39,785 nucleotides of DNA from Candidatus Nitrotoga sp. CP45 (GTDB taxonomy: Bacteria; Pseudomonadota; Gammaproteobacteria; Burkholderiales; Gallionellaceae), in NCBI GenBank assembly GCA_003402375.1, contig QFXJ01000024.1:1-39785 (forward strand), written 5' to 3'. Both the position numbers and the translations under genes were made by a program. Of this stretch, positions 16,586 to 25,028 are shown in pieces. Under the pieces are notes generated by a model. It made no database searches. It had not been told where the DNA came from and saw only the letters and a list, made by a program, of their open reading frames with translations. The stretch's first letter is position 1. Each line of letters opens with the position of its first letter.

Positions 16586-18300
16586 TCTGGTTCTTTCCAG
16601 CTGAGCGTGAATTCATTAAGCCGCTCCCACGCAGCGCGATCTATTTGCTCTCTATTGCTAATCCCGAGCTCCTTCAATTGCTCCAGCGCCCTAGTATCAC
16701 CCTGCTGTCCAGCCTTGCGATACCAAGACGCCGCCTGCTGGTCATCCTGTGTCACACCTTGACCATTGTGGTACATCAATCCCAGATTGAATTGCGCTTC
16801 CGCATGTCCCTGCTCTGCGGCTTTGCGGTACCAAGATACCGCCTGCTGATCGTCCTGTATAACGCCCTGGCCGTTGCTGTACATAATGCCTAGCGTGTAT
16901 TGCGCTCGCATATCTCCCTGCTCTGCAGCCTTTAGAAACCAAAATACAGCCTGCGGGTCGTCTTGGGTAACCCCCAGCCCGTTGTTATATAAAAATCCTA
17001 AATTTAGTTGAGCCGACGCGTGCTTCTGTTCTGCGGCTTTGCTATACCAGGACACAGCCTGCTGGTAATCCTGTGTTACGCCTTGGCCTTTTTCATACAA
17101 GAATCCCAGATTGAATTGTGCCTCCGCGTGCCCCTGTTCTGCGGCTTTACCATACCAGAAGGCAGCCTGTTGATAATCCTGGAGCACACCCAGACCTTTG
17201 CTGAAAGAGGTTCCTATTGCATATTGCGCCCGCACATGTGCCTGCTTTGCGGCTTTCAGATACCAAAACGCGGCCTGCTGATAATCTTGTGTAACGCCTT
17301 GACCTTTGCTGTACATAATACCTAGTGCGTATTGCGCCCGCGCATGTCCCTGCTCTGCAGCCTTCATATACCAAAATTTGGCCTGATCGTGATCTTGCGC
17401 AACCAATTGGCCGCTGTTGTGCATAGCTGCCAAATTGAATTGCGCTCGAGCGAGCCCCTGCCCTGCGGCTTTGCGATACCAGGACGAAGCCAGTTCGTAG
17501 TCCTGTGTGATGCCTTGACCCTTTTCGTACATATATCCAAGAGCTTGTTGCGCCCAGGCATTTCCTTGTTCTGCACCCATGCGGTACCAAAACATAGCCT
17601 GCCCATAGTCCTGCATAACTCCTTGCCCGTTGTAGTGCATAACACCTAAAGCATATTGCGCCCGCGTATGTCCTTGTTCTGCGGCCTTGAGATACCAGGG
17701 CATTGCCTGCCGGTAATCCTGTGTCACGCCCTGCCCGTTGTAATACATGGCTCCCAGATTATATTGGGCCTGTTCAAGCCCCGCTTCTGCCGCCTTCTGA
17801 TACCAATAGAGCGCCTGCCCGTAGTCTGTCCCGGCCACTTCGCCAAGCCAATATAGCCTACCCAAGTCATTCCATATTTCAGGGTCATTTTCATTTTGAT
17901 TGGCTATACACCAGTCGAAAGCCAGCCTTGCGTAATGCTGGGCGTGTTCCTTGTGAACGGGGAAGCTCCGTCCACCATTGTGGAGAAGCGATAAGGGGAA
18001 ATAGGCTTTGCCATATTGTTTATCCGCCAATTGCGTGAAGGCATCCAAGGCATCTTTCAGATCGTCTAAATCACTACGTGTCCAGACGATACCAAAGCCT
18101 GATTTATCGCCAAGCTCTGTGATGTGGTTACAGACATCCCGCGCTTGGCGATAAAGTGCGCCGAAGTCTTCTACCAATGACGGATCTTTACTACTCATAA
18201 TTGCCGCCATTCCTCGCGCGACAAGACTGCCGTGTTGCCCTGTATGCACCACGACTTCCTGTGTGGTTACTTTGGCTGGAAGATTTTTTCGTTCGGTCAT
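16582..18300 (-). CDS. Large cytoplasmic Sel1-repeat protein
   Basis: With the ATG at 18298-18300 (MTERKNLPAK) the protein has 572 residues; the frame is open to 18333. There is no signal peptide. An N-terminal region of about 150 residues lacks repeats (HTGQHGSLVARGMAAIM is a notable stretch). It is followed by about eleven 36-residue Sel1-like repeats of the form AQYxLGxMYxxGQGVxQDYxQAxxWYxKAAEQG, then a short cap. Sel1 repeats form a curved alpha-solenoid for protein binding. At the DNA level this is a 108-bp period repeat array. The gene is coupled to the J-domain gene, so the product may supply clients or targeting to a DnaK machine; this is inference. Confidence 0.85.
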   Translation of the reverse strand: MTERKNLPAKVTTQEVVVHTGQHGSLVARGMAAIMSSKDPSLVEDFGALYRQARDVCNHITELGDKSGFGIVWTRSDLDDLKDALDAFTQLADKQYGKAYFPLSLLHNGGRSFPVHKEHAQHYARLAFDWCIANQNENDPEIWNDLGRLYWLGEVAGTDYGQALYWYQKAAEAGLEQAQYNLGAMYYNGQGVTQDYRQAMPWYLKAAEQGHTRAQYALGVMHYNGQGVMQDYGQAMFWYRMGAEQGNAWAQQALGYMYEKGQGITQDYELASSWYRKAAGQGLARAQFNLAAMHNSGQLVAQDHDQAKFWYMKAAEQGHARAQYALGIMYSKGQGVTQDYQQAAFWYLKAAKQAHVRAQYAIGTSFSKGLGVLQDYQQAAFWYGKAAEQGHAEAQFNLGFLYEKGQGVTQDYQQAVSWYSKAAEQKHASAQLNLGFLYNNGLGVTQDDPQAVFWFLKAAEQGDMRAQYTLGIMYSNGQGVIQDDQQAVSWYRKAAEQGHAEAQFNLGLMYHNGQGVTQDDQQAASWYRKAGQQGDTRALEQLKELGISNREQIDRAAWERLNEFTLSWKEPE

Positions 18301-18693
18301 AAACATGTACTCGAATAAAGCACCCCGCAGCAAGCTACGGGGTATTAACTACGCTTTTCAATCCGCTGGTTTTCAACCAACCTTCACTCCAAGGAGCGGG
18401 TAATTGAACCCGTAGAAATTAAAGGCCGGTCTATGGGGGATAGTTCTTGGCTGGCATTGGCTTTGCTGCCTGTTATCTATACAGGCAGGTGCCAATTGGA
18501 GGCTCGATAGTGCCGTTCCACTTTATGTGCCACAGTGCGTCTGTTTGCTACTGCGTCAATAAACATTTTCATGGCAACATTCACGCACACAATGCTTCCG
18601 CCCGGTTTTTAAATAGTGATACCGATACTACTGCCGATGGAAATACCGTTTGGAAGATCAACCCCGCACGCAAGCACGTCCAAATTCATGCCA
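18301..18693. other. Intergenic region between two Sel1-repeat genes
   Basis: I see no supported gene here. An 8-bp perfect hairpin (ctgcctgt / acaggcag, loop of 7) lies at 18466-18488 without a following T-run. The plus-strand frame starting at 18447 has unusual composition and runs into the neighbouring gene's antisense; I do not regard it as coding. The promoter of the large Sel1/J-domain operon should lie near 18310-18420. Confidence 0.4.
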
Positions 18694-19620
18694 CTATTTA
18701 TAAACCTTACCTATCTGCCAATTCGAAAACATTTTCGATGCCATCTCGCGTTGCTCTGGCGTCAAAGTGATTGAATCACGTAACTTTTTAGCATTTACGT
18801 TACCGCCATATTCGACCGCCAAATTAGACCACACATAGGACAATAACTCGTCCTTCCGCACCCCAGTACCTAGGTAGTACGCCAGAGCGAGGTTGTACTG
18901 CGCATCAGTATTTGCATGTGCAGCCGCTTTTTGCCATAACCCCGTGGCTTTGACAGCATCCTTTGGAACACCTTCGCCAAAGTAATACATTGACCCAAGA
19001 TTTAACTGCGCATCGGGATACCCTTGCATCGCCGCCTTCTCCCACAACTCAAGTGCTTTAGCAACATCCCTAGGCACACCTTCGCCTCTGTTGTATATTG
19101 CCCCGAGGGTAAACTGTGCGTGGGCAAAGCCACGCTCTGCCGCATTCTGCCACCATTCCAAGGCCTTGGCGGCATCCTTCGGTATGCCCTTACCGTCGCG
19201 GTACAGCCAACCGAGATTTAACTGTGCATCGGCATTCCCCTGCGCCGATGCCTTCTGCAACCAATCTACAGCTTTGACATAATCCTTAGGTACACCGTCG
19301 CCGTTGACATACAACATGCCAAGGCCAGCTTGTGCCTTGACATGGCCCTGTATCGCAGCTTTTTCATACCACTCTGCGGCCTTGCGTGTATCCTTGGCCA
19401 AGATTTTATTATCCCCACCGGTATCGTACATCCACGCCAGATCATACTGTGCGTTTGCATCACCAGATTCCGCAACCATTTTCAATTGCGCAAGATTTTC
19501 TTCTGCCTCCTGATTTACTGATTGTGACATTGACTGACCATACGCACTTACCGCAACAGTAAGCAACAATGTAAAAAGCAATTTTCCTGTAATGCGCATA
19601 TAAATGTGTACCAATGACAT
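18694..19620 (-). CDS. Secreted Sel1-repeat protein (six repeats)
   Basis: This 308-residue protein begins at the ATG at 19620, preceded by GAGG at about 8 bp. An internal ATG at 19599 (MRITGK) would give a more classical signal peptide (MRITGKLLFTLLLTVAVSAY) but has no visible Shine-Dalgarno sequence. The hydrophobic stretch LLFTLLLTVAVSAYGQ indicates export to the periplasm. Six Sel1 repeats follow (for example AQLNLGWLYRDGKGIPKDAA), then a C-terminal tail, KKLRDSITLTPEQREMASKM then NWQIGKVYK. The same type of tail ends the neighbouring 223-residue protein, so the two are paralogues. Likely a periplasmic protein-interaction scaffold; partner unknown. Confidence 0.84.
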   Translation of the reverse strand: MSLVHIYMRITGKLLFTLLLTVAVSAYGQSMSQSVNQEAEENLAQLKMVAESGDANAQYDLAWMYDTGGDNKILAKDTRKAAEWYEKAAIQGHVKAQAGLGMLYVNGDGVPKDYVKAVDWLQKASAQGNADAQLNLGWLYRDGKGIPKDAAKALEWWQNAAERGFAHAQFTLGAIYNRGEGVPRDVAKALELWEKAAMQGYPDAQLNLGSMYYFGEGVPKDAVKATGLWQKAAAHANTDAQYNLALAYYLGTGVRKDELLSYVWSNLAVEYGGNVNAKKLRDSITLTPEQREMASKMFSNWQIGKVYK

Positions 19621-19968
19621 TTTTAGACCTCATTCAAATTCATCATGTCCGCCGACTGGCGAAGTGTTAATGGAAAAACGGTTTATCGTACTATTGATTC
19701 AGCCAGATTATGTTTGAAGTCCGTTCGCCTTGAGCCTGTCGAAAGGTGAATGGCTTCAACAAGCTCAGCCGGAACGGGGTTTATACTTAACCATGCCGGA
19801 TCAATAATGAGTATTTCTGCATGCTGAATCAACAGATATATTTTTTTAACCCTGGATTGACGTTCGCACAAAATTACGAAGCAACCGGCAGAGTCGTTTT
19901 GTGAAGTTCAGATGGAATAGACTTAGAAAATTAACCTAGTACCAAGGCTGTTTTACGAATCAATTACA
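19621..19968. other. Intergenic region with a palindromic repeat element
   Basis: The spacer between the two secreted Sel1 genes holds the dispersed repeat at 19691-19753 and an imperfect palindrome at 19721-19776. The palindrome runs from ccgttcgcc to ggaacgg and contains the tgagcctgtcgaa / ttcaacaagctca arms. No gene is supported. Confidence 0.5.
19691..19753 (+). repeat. 63-bp dispersed repeat, copy A
   Basis: This sequence matches 28738-28800 over 63 bp with 7 differences, all transitions. It starts ctattgattcagccagatta. Its right part continues here into an imperfect palindrome ending near 19776, a form reminiscent of the small palindromic intergenic repeats (REP/MITE-like) common in proteobacteria. 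Both copies lie in intergenic DNA in the same orientation. Confidence 0.85.
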
Positions 19969-20640
19969 TTACCGACTCAACACTTGTCCTGGTTTCCAGT
20001 TTGCGGATAGCCGTTCCGCTTCGGCGCGTTGAACAGAATTCAAGTTAGTTAAATCGCGTAATTTTTTGGCATTTTCATTGCCTTGCATAGCAGCCAAATT
20101 GTGCCATGCATAAGCCAACACTCCGTCCTTGGACACGCCTTTACCATTTTGATACATCCATCCGAGGCTGGTCTGTGCTTGGGCAAGACCCTGCGCTGCC
20201 GCTTTTTGATACCATTCCACGGCTTTAGCAGCATCTTTCGTTACGCCTTCGCCTGTGAGGTGTATCGCCCCGAGTTCAAACTGAGCCTTAGGATACCCTT
20301 GAGCTGCCGCTTTCTTATACCACTCTGCGGCTTTGATAGGATCTTTAGCCACACTAGTCACAGTTTCACCACTGCCATACATTGCCCCAAGTTCAAACTG
20401 AGCCTTTGGGTACCCTTGAGCTGCCGCTTTTTGATACCACTCCACGGCCTGATCGGCATCCAGAGGTACACCAATACCATTGGCATATATCCATCCAAGA
20501 CGGGTCTGGGCACCTGCATCACCAGCTTCTGCTTGCTTTTGCACTTGCTCCAAACTATTTGTTGCGGTCGATACCTCTGCTGCTAAAACATAGCCATTTA
20601 ATGTTAAAAGCAAGATCACAAACTGTACAATTATTTTCAT
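19969..20640 (-). CDS. Secreted Sel1-repeat protein (four repeats)
   Basis: This 223-residue protein has a signal peptide (MKIIVQFVILLLTLNGYVLA, cut before AEVST). Four Sel1 repeats follow, of which the second carries three extra residues. The second and third repeats share the run GYPKAQFELGA, and their DNA is almost identical (20268-20333 versus 20385-20450), indicating a recent internal duplication. The C-terminal tail (KKLRDLTNLNSVQRAEAERL then NWKPGQVLSR) is homologous to that of the 308-residue paralogue downstream. Periplasmic location is expected. Function unknown beyond protein-protein interaction. Confidence 0.84.
   Translation of the reverse strand: MKIIVQFVILLLTLNGYVLAAEVSTATNSLEQVQKQAEAGDAGAQTRLGWIYANGIGVPLDADQAVEWYQKAAAQGYPKAQFELGAMYGSGETVTSVAKDPIKAAEWYKKAAAQGYPKAQFELGAIHLTGEGVTKDAAKAVEWYQKAAAQGLAQAQTSLGWMYQNGKGVSKDGVLAYAWHNLAAMQGNENAKKLRDLTNLNSVQRAEAERLSANWKPGQVLSR
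20268..20450 (-). repeat. Near-identical duplicated segment within the 4-repeat Sel1 gene
   Basis: The segments 20268-20333 and 20385-20450 lie 117 bp apart and are almost identical, sharing gttcaaactgagcctt and tacccttgagctgccgcttt. Typical Sel1 repeats in the same gene are far more diverged at the DNA level, so this pair is a young duplication. Confidence 0.8.
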
Positions 20641-20989
20641 TTTGGCCCCATCGTTATTACGTTATAGAAAATGCTGCGGCATGCACTACCTTCTCAACTT
20701 GGTTTGAGTAAGTTGCTTCAATATAGTTCGCAGGCAATAATTGTCAAGAGCTAATTACATGCCTGTAGCAAGCAAAAAAATGTTCCTTTTTGAGAAGGTT
20801 TAATGAGAACCGATGCTACGCCAGCTATGACGTACTAAGCACTATTCTTAAAAACCATTCTCTTATCTATGAATTAGAATAATAGAGTATTGGGAATGGT
20901 ACGCATAAAAACAGCTCCTGAGATACCATACAAAGCAGTGGGTTAAATAAAATGCCTCTATTGCCGCTCAAATTGTCTTTATTCTTTAT
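20641..20989. other. Divergent intergenic region between the Sel1 gene and the GGDEF/EAL gene
   Basis: This 349-bp AT-rich region separates divergent genes and should hold two promoters. I see no ORF, no RNA gene and no good -35/-10 pair. Short arms accattc near 20855 and gaatggt near 20893 form a weak inverted repeat. The GGDEF/EAL start has no clear Shine-Dalgarno sequence. Confidence 0.4.
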
Positions 20990-22654
20990 ATGTCAAACGA
21001 AGTAACAGAAATTTTTGGCAATTGCGTACAATTATCGTCGATTGGCTTTGCTGTCATAACTGAGGATGGAGTTGTTACCTGTGCCAACTCCACATTCTGT
21101 GAAATGCTGACTATCTCTGCCACTGAGGCTATAGTAGGACGTTCGCTGGTGGAACACGTCGCGTTGCATTTTCACTCGACCATTGCCGACCTATCCCAAG
21201 CGCTTAAGTGCCCAGACGCCGCCAACATTCAATTACGCCTAGAACGTGATTCAGAACCACTGGCACTGCAAATTGCCTCTGTCGACAGCGGTCGGCGTAT
21301 GCTGGTCGCTGCCAAACTCCCCAAATCGGCTGAATCCACGTCTTTGAATATCTTTTCGCACCGTGACCCCTTGACCGGCCTCGGTAACCGCGCGCTGCTA
21401 GACGAGATCATCGCGGTCTGGCAACCAAGGGGATCTGAGGCCTCATCGCTGGCTCTAATTATGGTCGACCTTGACCGCTTCAAGCAGGTCAACGATACAC
21501 TGGGGCACGGCGCTGGAGATACCTTACTGAAATTAGTAGCCAAACGTATCAAATCGGCCTCGCGCGAAAATGACACGGTTGTTCGAATGGGCGGTGACGA
21601 GTTCGTGGTACTGCACACAATCGGCTTGCAACCCATCGGCGCGGAATCGGTCGCGAAACGTATAATCGAACTCATGAGTCGTTCATTCCTAATCGATGGG
21701 CAACAGGTAAACATAGGCGCCAGCGTCGGTATAGCGGCTCTCAATTTCGGTACCGATAATATAACCGATCTGCTAAAACACGCTGACCTTGCGCTCTATG
21801 AGGCCAAGGCTGCTGGTCGTGGCACCTTCATGTTTTTTGAACCAGCGCTTGCAATGCGAGCAGTGGAACGGCGCAACCTCGAAGTCGATCTGCGCCGCGC
21901 ATTAGGACTCAAAGAATTCATATTAATGTATCAACCACAAGTCAATATGACTGATGGTGCCTTACAAGGCTTCGAAGCACTAATTCGCTGGCAAAATCCA
22001 GCGCGAGGTTTCGTGTCGCCGTCAGATTTTATTCCGTTAGCCGAAGAGATGGGCGAAATACATGCCATCGGCGAGTGGACGCTGCGCACTGCCTGTAAGG
22101 AAGCGATGAGCTGGGACGGCAATTTCTCTGTGGCAGTAAACGTATCGCCTATCCAGTTCGAGAACGGACGGATTGTCGACATCGTGCGCAATGTTCTTGC
22201 AAGCACTGGACTTTCACCTGAACGACTTGAACTCGAAATCACTGAGGGCGTATTGATGAAGAACTTCGACAACGCGCTGAAGCAGCTCTGGGCGATCAAA
22301 TCTTTAGGTGTCGGGATTGCAATGGACGATTTCGGCACAGGCTATTCATCGCTTAGCTATCTGAACAGTTTCCCCTTCTCCAAGATCAAAATTGATCAGT
22401 CGTTCGTGCGAGGGGAAAACTCTCCGAAGTCTCGTGCACTCGTACAGGCAATCATTAGCCTGGGCGAAAACCTTGAAATGAAGACGATCGCCGAAGGTGT
22501 TGAGACCAAAGAGCAATATGATCAATTGGCTGCGGGCGGGTGCTTGGCGGCACAGGGTTATCTAATCAGTCGTCCCATTCCCACGATGGCAATTGCCGAT
22601 TTTATTTCCAATCTCAGAAACCAAGCCACGTTAAAAAGCGATAAAAATGAATGA
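20990..22654 (+). CDS. PAS-like/GGDEF/EAL protein for c-di-GMP turnover
   Basis: This 554-residue cytoplasmic protein has an N-terminal PAS-like sensor (about 10-115), a diguanylate cyclase domain with GGDEF (201-205) and an EAL phosphodiesterase domain (about 295-545). The inhibitory I-site RxxD (REND, 192-195) is present five residues before GGDEF. In the EAL domain the catalytic set appears complete: EAL (329-331), N384, ELEITEG around 415-420, DDFGTG (446-451), K467 of KIDQ, AEGVET (501-506) and AQGY (521-524). Both activities are therefore possible. There are no membrane segments. It overlaps the downstream BLUF gene by 8 bp, so light may control its output through the partner. Confidence 0.93.
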   Translation: MSNEVTEIFGNCVQLSSIGFAVITEDGVVTCANSTFCEMLTISATEAIVGRSLVEHVALHFHSTIADLSQALKCPDAANIQLRLERDSEPLALQIASVDSGRRMLVAAKLPKSAESTSLNIFSHRDPLTGLGNRALLDEIIAVWQPRGSEASSLALIMVDLDRFKQVNDTLGHGAGDTLLKLVAKRIKSASRENDTVVRMGGDEFVVLHTIGLQPIGAESVAKRIIELMSRSFLIDGQQVNIGASVGIAALNFGTDNITDLLKHADLALYEAKAAGRGTFMFFEPALAMRAVERRNLEVDLRRALGLKEFILMYQPQVNMTDGALQGFEALIRWQNPARGFVSPSDFIPLAEEMGEIHAIGEWTLRTACKEAMSWDGNFSVAVNVSPIQFENGRIVDIVRNVLASTGLSPERLELEITEGVLMKNFDNALKQLWAIKSLGVGIAMDDFGTGYSSLSYLNSFPFSKIKIDQSFVRGENSPKSRALVQAIISLGENLEMKTIAEGVETKEQYDQLAAGGCLAAQGYLISRPIPTMAIADFISNLRNQATLKSDKNE

Positions 22655-23078
22655 ACCATTGTATAAACTGGTATATATCAGTCGCAACGAAATCAAAGGT
22701 GACGACGCAACTATCCTTCATGAAATTGAACAAATTCTGGCATCTTCGCGAAGAAAAAACCCGATTGCGAACATCTCGGGCGCACTAATGTTCAACGCCG
22801 GCTGCTTCGCGCAGGTTCTTGAAGGGCCGCATGATGATATTCAGAATAGTTTCGAGCGTATCCAATGTGATCCAAGACATTCACATGTCGTCGTTCTTTC
22901 ATTTGAGCCAACGTCAAGGCGCGAATTTTCAAACTGGTCTATGGCTTATCTTGGAGCGGATTCCACGGCGTCGGCCAAGTTCGGGGGCATTATGCACGAA
23001 TCTGGTTTTGATGCAGAGCTACTGAAAGCTGATCGCATCTTCGACTTGCTTAAGGAGCACCTGCTCGAAGCCGAGTAA
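22647..23078 (+). CDS. Short BLUF-domain blue-light photoreceptor
   Basis: This 143-residue protein is a stand-alone BLUF domain (about residues 5-100) with a short helical C-terminal cap. The flavin-site residues are present: Tyr10 (LVYISR), Asn38 (SRRKNPI), Gln56 (FAQVLEG), and Trp97 and Met99 (NWSMAY). BLUF proteins bind FAD, and light rewires the Tyr-Gln hydrogen bonds. No effector is fused, so it should act through a partner, as in PixD/SlrB-type proteins. The 8-bp overlap with the GGDEF/EAL gene makes that enzyme the prime candidate. Fused BLUF-EAL proteins (BlrP1, YcgF/BluF) are precedent for this pairing. Confidence 0.92.
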   Translation: MNEPLYKLVYISRNEIKGDDATILHEIEQILASSRRKNPIANISGALMFNAGCFAQVLEGPHDDIQNSFERIQCDPRHSHVVVLSFEPTSRREFSNWSMAYLGADSTASAKFGGIMHESGFDAELLKADRIFDLLKEHLLEAE

Positions 23079-23416
23079 AATCCACTTTGAGTTTTAAGCC
23101 TGGAAAAATCGAGTCGAGGCTGCCAAGCATGCGCCAGCTTTGGGTCGTAAGCTGACGGCTGATTACAAATCACAAGCCTAACAATGGCGGTTTTTGTGTT
23201 TCCTGCGTAACGCCAGACGGGGTTGTACGCCGGAACCCTCGGAATTTTGATAATCAATTAGTGATGGAATATTTTGAGGGTAATTCTCATAAACCTTCAA
23301 TTTTGAAACAAAAAACAAGTTTTTTGAGATTATTAATATAAATTCTCGCTAACAACGACAATGTGCCTAACGCAAATGGCGTAGCACAGGTCTACTGAAA
23401 AAAATGGGTATATCCA
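23079..23416. other. Convergent intergenic region without recognised gene
   Basis: It lies between the 3' ends of the BLUF gene and mtnA. There is an AT-only inverted repeat (caaaaaac / gttttttg) near 23310-23330 that could contribute to termination. No canonical GC-rich terminator, ORF or RNA is seen. Confidence 0.4.
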
Positions 23417-24457
23417 TCAACTGAATAGCGCGCGCAGTTTCCCAACATCAGGTTGGGGAATCACTCCCTTTTCGGTAATCAGCGCTGTAACCAATTCAGC
23501 AGGTGTAATATCAAACGAAGGGTTGCGTATCTGCACGCCCTGTGCAGCCCAGTGGAAATCTCGGAAGCCTTTTACCTCGTCTGCATGACGTTCTTCGATG
23601 GGAATATCCATACCGCTTGCGATGGACATGTCTATCGTAGAAAGCGGACAGGCCACATAAAATGGAATGTGGTGACGTTGTGCCAGCACGGCAACCATAT
23701 AAGTGCCAATCTTGTTAGCAACATCGCCATTCGCGGCTACACGATCCGTGCCGACCACGACGGCATCCACTTCGCCGCGACTCATCATGAAGCCGGCCAT
23801 ATTATCGGTGATAAGGGTTACCGGGATTTTTTCCTGCACCATCTCCCATGCGGTCAGGCGCGCACCTTGCAGGAAGGGACGCGTTTCGTCCGCAATAACG
23901 GAAATTTTTTTACCTGCTTCCACGGCAGAGCGAATGACACCCAACGCAGTGCCATGGCCAGCTGTAGCCAGCGCTCCGGCATTGCAGTGGGTCAATACAC
24001 GGGCACCATCCCGCAACAACTCGGCACCGTGCGACCCCAGAATACGATTGATGCGAATATCTTCGGCAAAAATCTCATGCGCCTCGGCCAACAGGCGCAT
24101 CGCTACCTGCATATGGGATTCACTCGCTACGCTTTGCCATACTTGCTTCATGCGGGCTAACGCCCAAAACAAGTTGACCGCAGTCGGTCTGCTTTGAGCA
24201 AGAGTATCGAAGCCTTCATTCATGCCGCGCTGGAAAAATTCATCCGTAACAGCGCGTAAACGCAGTGCCTCCAGCGCCACGCCGTAGGCTGCCGCTACGC
24301 CGATGGCCGGCGCGCCACGCACTACCATGCTGCGGATGCCTTCGGCCACAGAAGCGGCAGAATCATATTGCACGTACTTAAACGTTGCAGGCAAAATGCG
24401 CTGATCTATCATTTCCAGCACACCATCCGACCAACGCAGCGTTTCAACTTTCATCAT
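23417..24457 (-). CDS. mtnA: Methylthioribose-1-phosphate isomerase
   Basis: This 346-residue protein isomerises 5-methylthioribose-1-phosphate (and the 5-deoxyribose analogue) to the ribulose-1-phosphate. It belongs to the eIF2B-like isomerase family. The catalytic residues are visible as C158 in THCNAGALATAGHGTALG and D238 in GTDRVAANGDVANKIGTY; the substrate loop VVRGAPAIGVAAAYG (45-59) is also present. Length is usual. GAGG before the tandem ATGs (24457/24454) supports the start. It is the last gene of the mtnP-aldolase-apt-mtnA operon, 28 bp after apt. Confidence 0.95.
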   Translation of the reverse strand: MMKVETLRWSDGVLEMIDQRILPATFKYVQYDSAASVAEGIRSMVVRGAPAIGVAAAYGVALEALRLRAVTDEFFQRGMNEGFDTLAQSRPTAVNLFWALARMKQVWQSVASESHMQVAMRLLAEAHEIFAEDIRINRILGSHGAELLRDGARVLTHCNAGALATAGHGTALGVIRSAVEAGKKISVIADETRPFLQGARLTAWEMVQEKIPVTLITDNMAGFMMSRGEVDAVVVGTDRVAANGDVANKIGTYMVAVLAQRHHIPFYVACPLSTIDMSIASGMDIPIEERHADEVKGFRDFHWAAQGVQIRNPSFDITPAELVTALITEKGVIPQPDVGKLRALFS

Positions 24458-24485
24458 GACACCTCAAAAACGATAGCCCAGGCAT

Positions 24486-25013
24486 TCAGTCACCCTCAAA
24501 TTCGCACAGCGCAAACACACTGTAGCCTTTTTTCTCTAAGCGCTTACGTCCGCCGATATCCGGTAGATCAATGACAAAACAGCATTCAACAATTTTGCCA
24601 CCAATCTTCTCGATCAGTATGGTGGCCGCCTCCGCCGTACCGCCGGTAGCAATTAGATCATCCACAAGCAATACCCTTTCGCCCGGAGAAATCGCATCAG
24701 CATGAATTTCGATACGGTCAGTACCATATTCCAATTCGTAGTCGTACCCTATCGTTTCTGCGGGCAACTTACCTTTTTTACGGATCGGCACAAAACCTTT
24801 ACCCAAGGCATAAGCCAGCGCCGCGCCTACTATAAAACCACGCGCTTCGATACCTATCACCTTGTCGATTTCCATATCAGCATAGCGACGCACCAACTCG
24901 TTTATGGTGATCCTGAAACCAATCGGATCCTTAAGGAGGGACGTGATATCGCGAAACATGATATTCGGCTTGGGATAGTGCGGAATGGTGCGAATACGAG
25001 ATTTGATAGGCAT
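24486..25013 (-). CDS. apt: Adenine phosphoribosyltransferase
   Basis: This 175-residue protein converts adenine and PRPP to AMP. The type I phosphoribosyltransferase PRPP loop [17 protein letters not shown] is at 114-130, and the family start [20 protein letters not shown] is at 11-30. In this operon it would recover the adenine freed by the MtnP-type phosphorylase. It lies 15 bp after the aldolase gene and 28 bp before mtnA. Confidence 0.95.
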   Translation of the reverse strand: MPIKSRIRTIPHYPKPNIMFRDITSLLKDPIGFRITINELVRRYADMEIDKVIGIEARGFIVGAALAYALGKGFVPIRKKGKLPAETIGYDYELEYGTDRIEIHADAISPGERVLLVDDLIATGGTAEAATILIEKIGGKIVECCFVIDLPDIGGRKRLEKKGYSVFALCEFEGD

Positions 25014-25028
25014 ATATCTTCAGTGTTG

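Noticed and set aside
16700-17800. Regular 108-bp repeats that could suggest a CRISPR or satellite array
   Set aside because: The repeats are coding (36-residue Sel1 units), diverged and without unique spacers.
16645-17856. Several long plus-strand frames opposite the large Sel1 gene
   Set aside because: They repeat with the 108-bp period of the Sel1 array and only mirror its codon pattern.
18466-18488. An 8-bp hairpin as an intrinsic terminator
   Set aside because: There is no T-run on either strand; mentioned only as a feature of the spacer.
18447-18770. A 107-codon plus-strand frame
   Set aside because: It has no Shine-Dalgarno sequence, has odd Cys/His-rich composition and overlaps the 3' end of the secreted Sel1 gene on the other strand.
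23453-24160. A 235-codon frame antisense to mtnA
   Set aside because: mtnA is certain on the minus strand with its catalytic residues; the antisense product matches no family I know.
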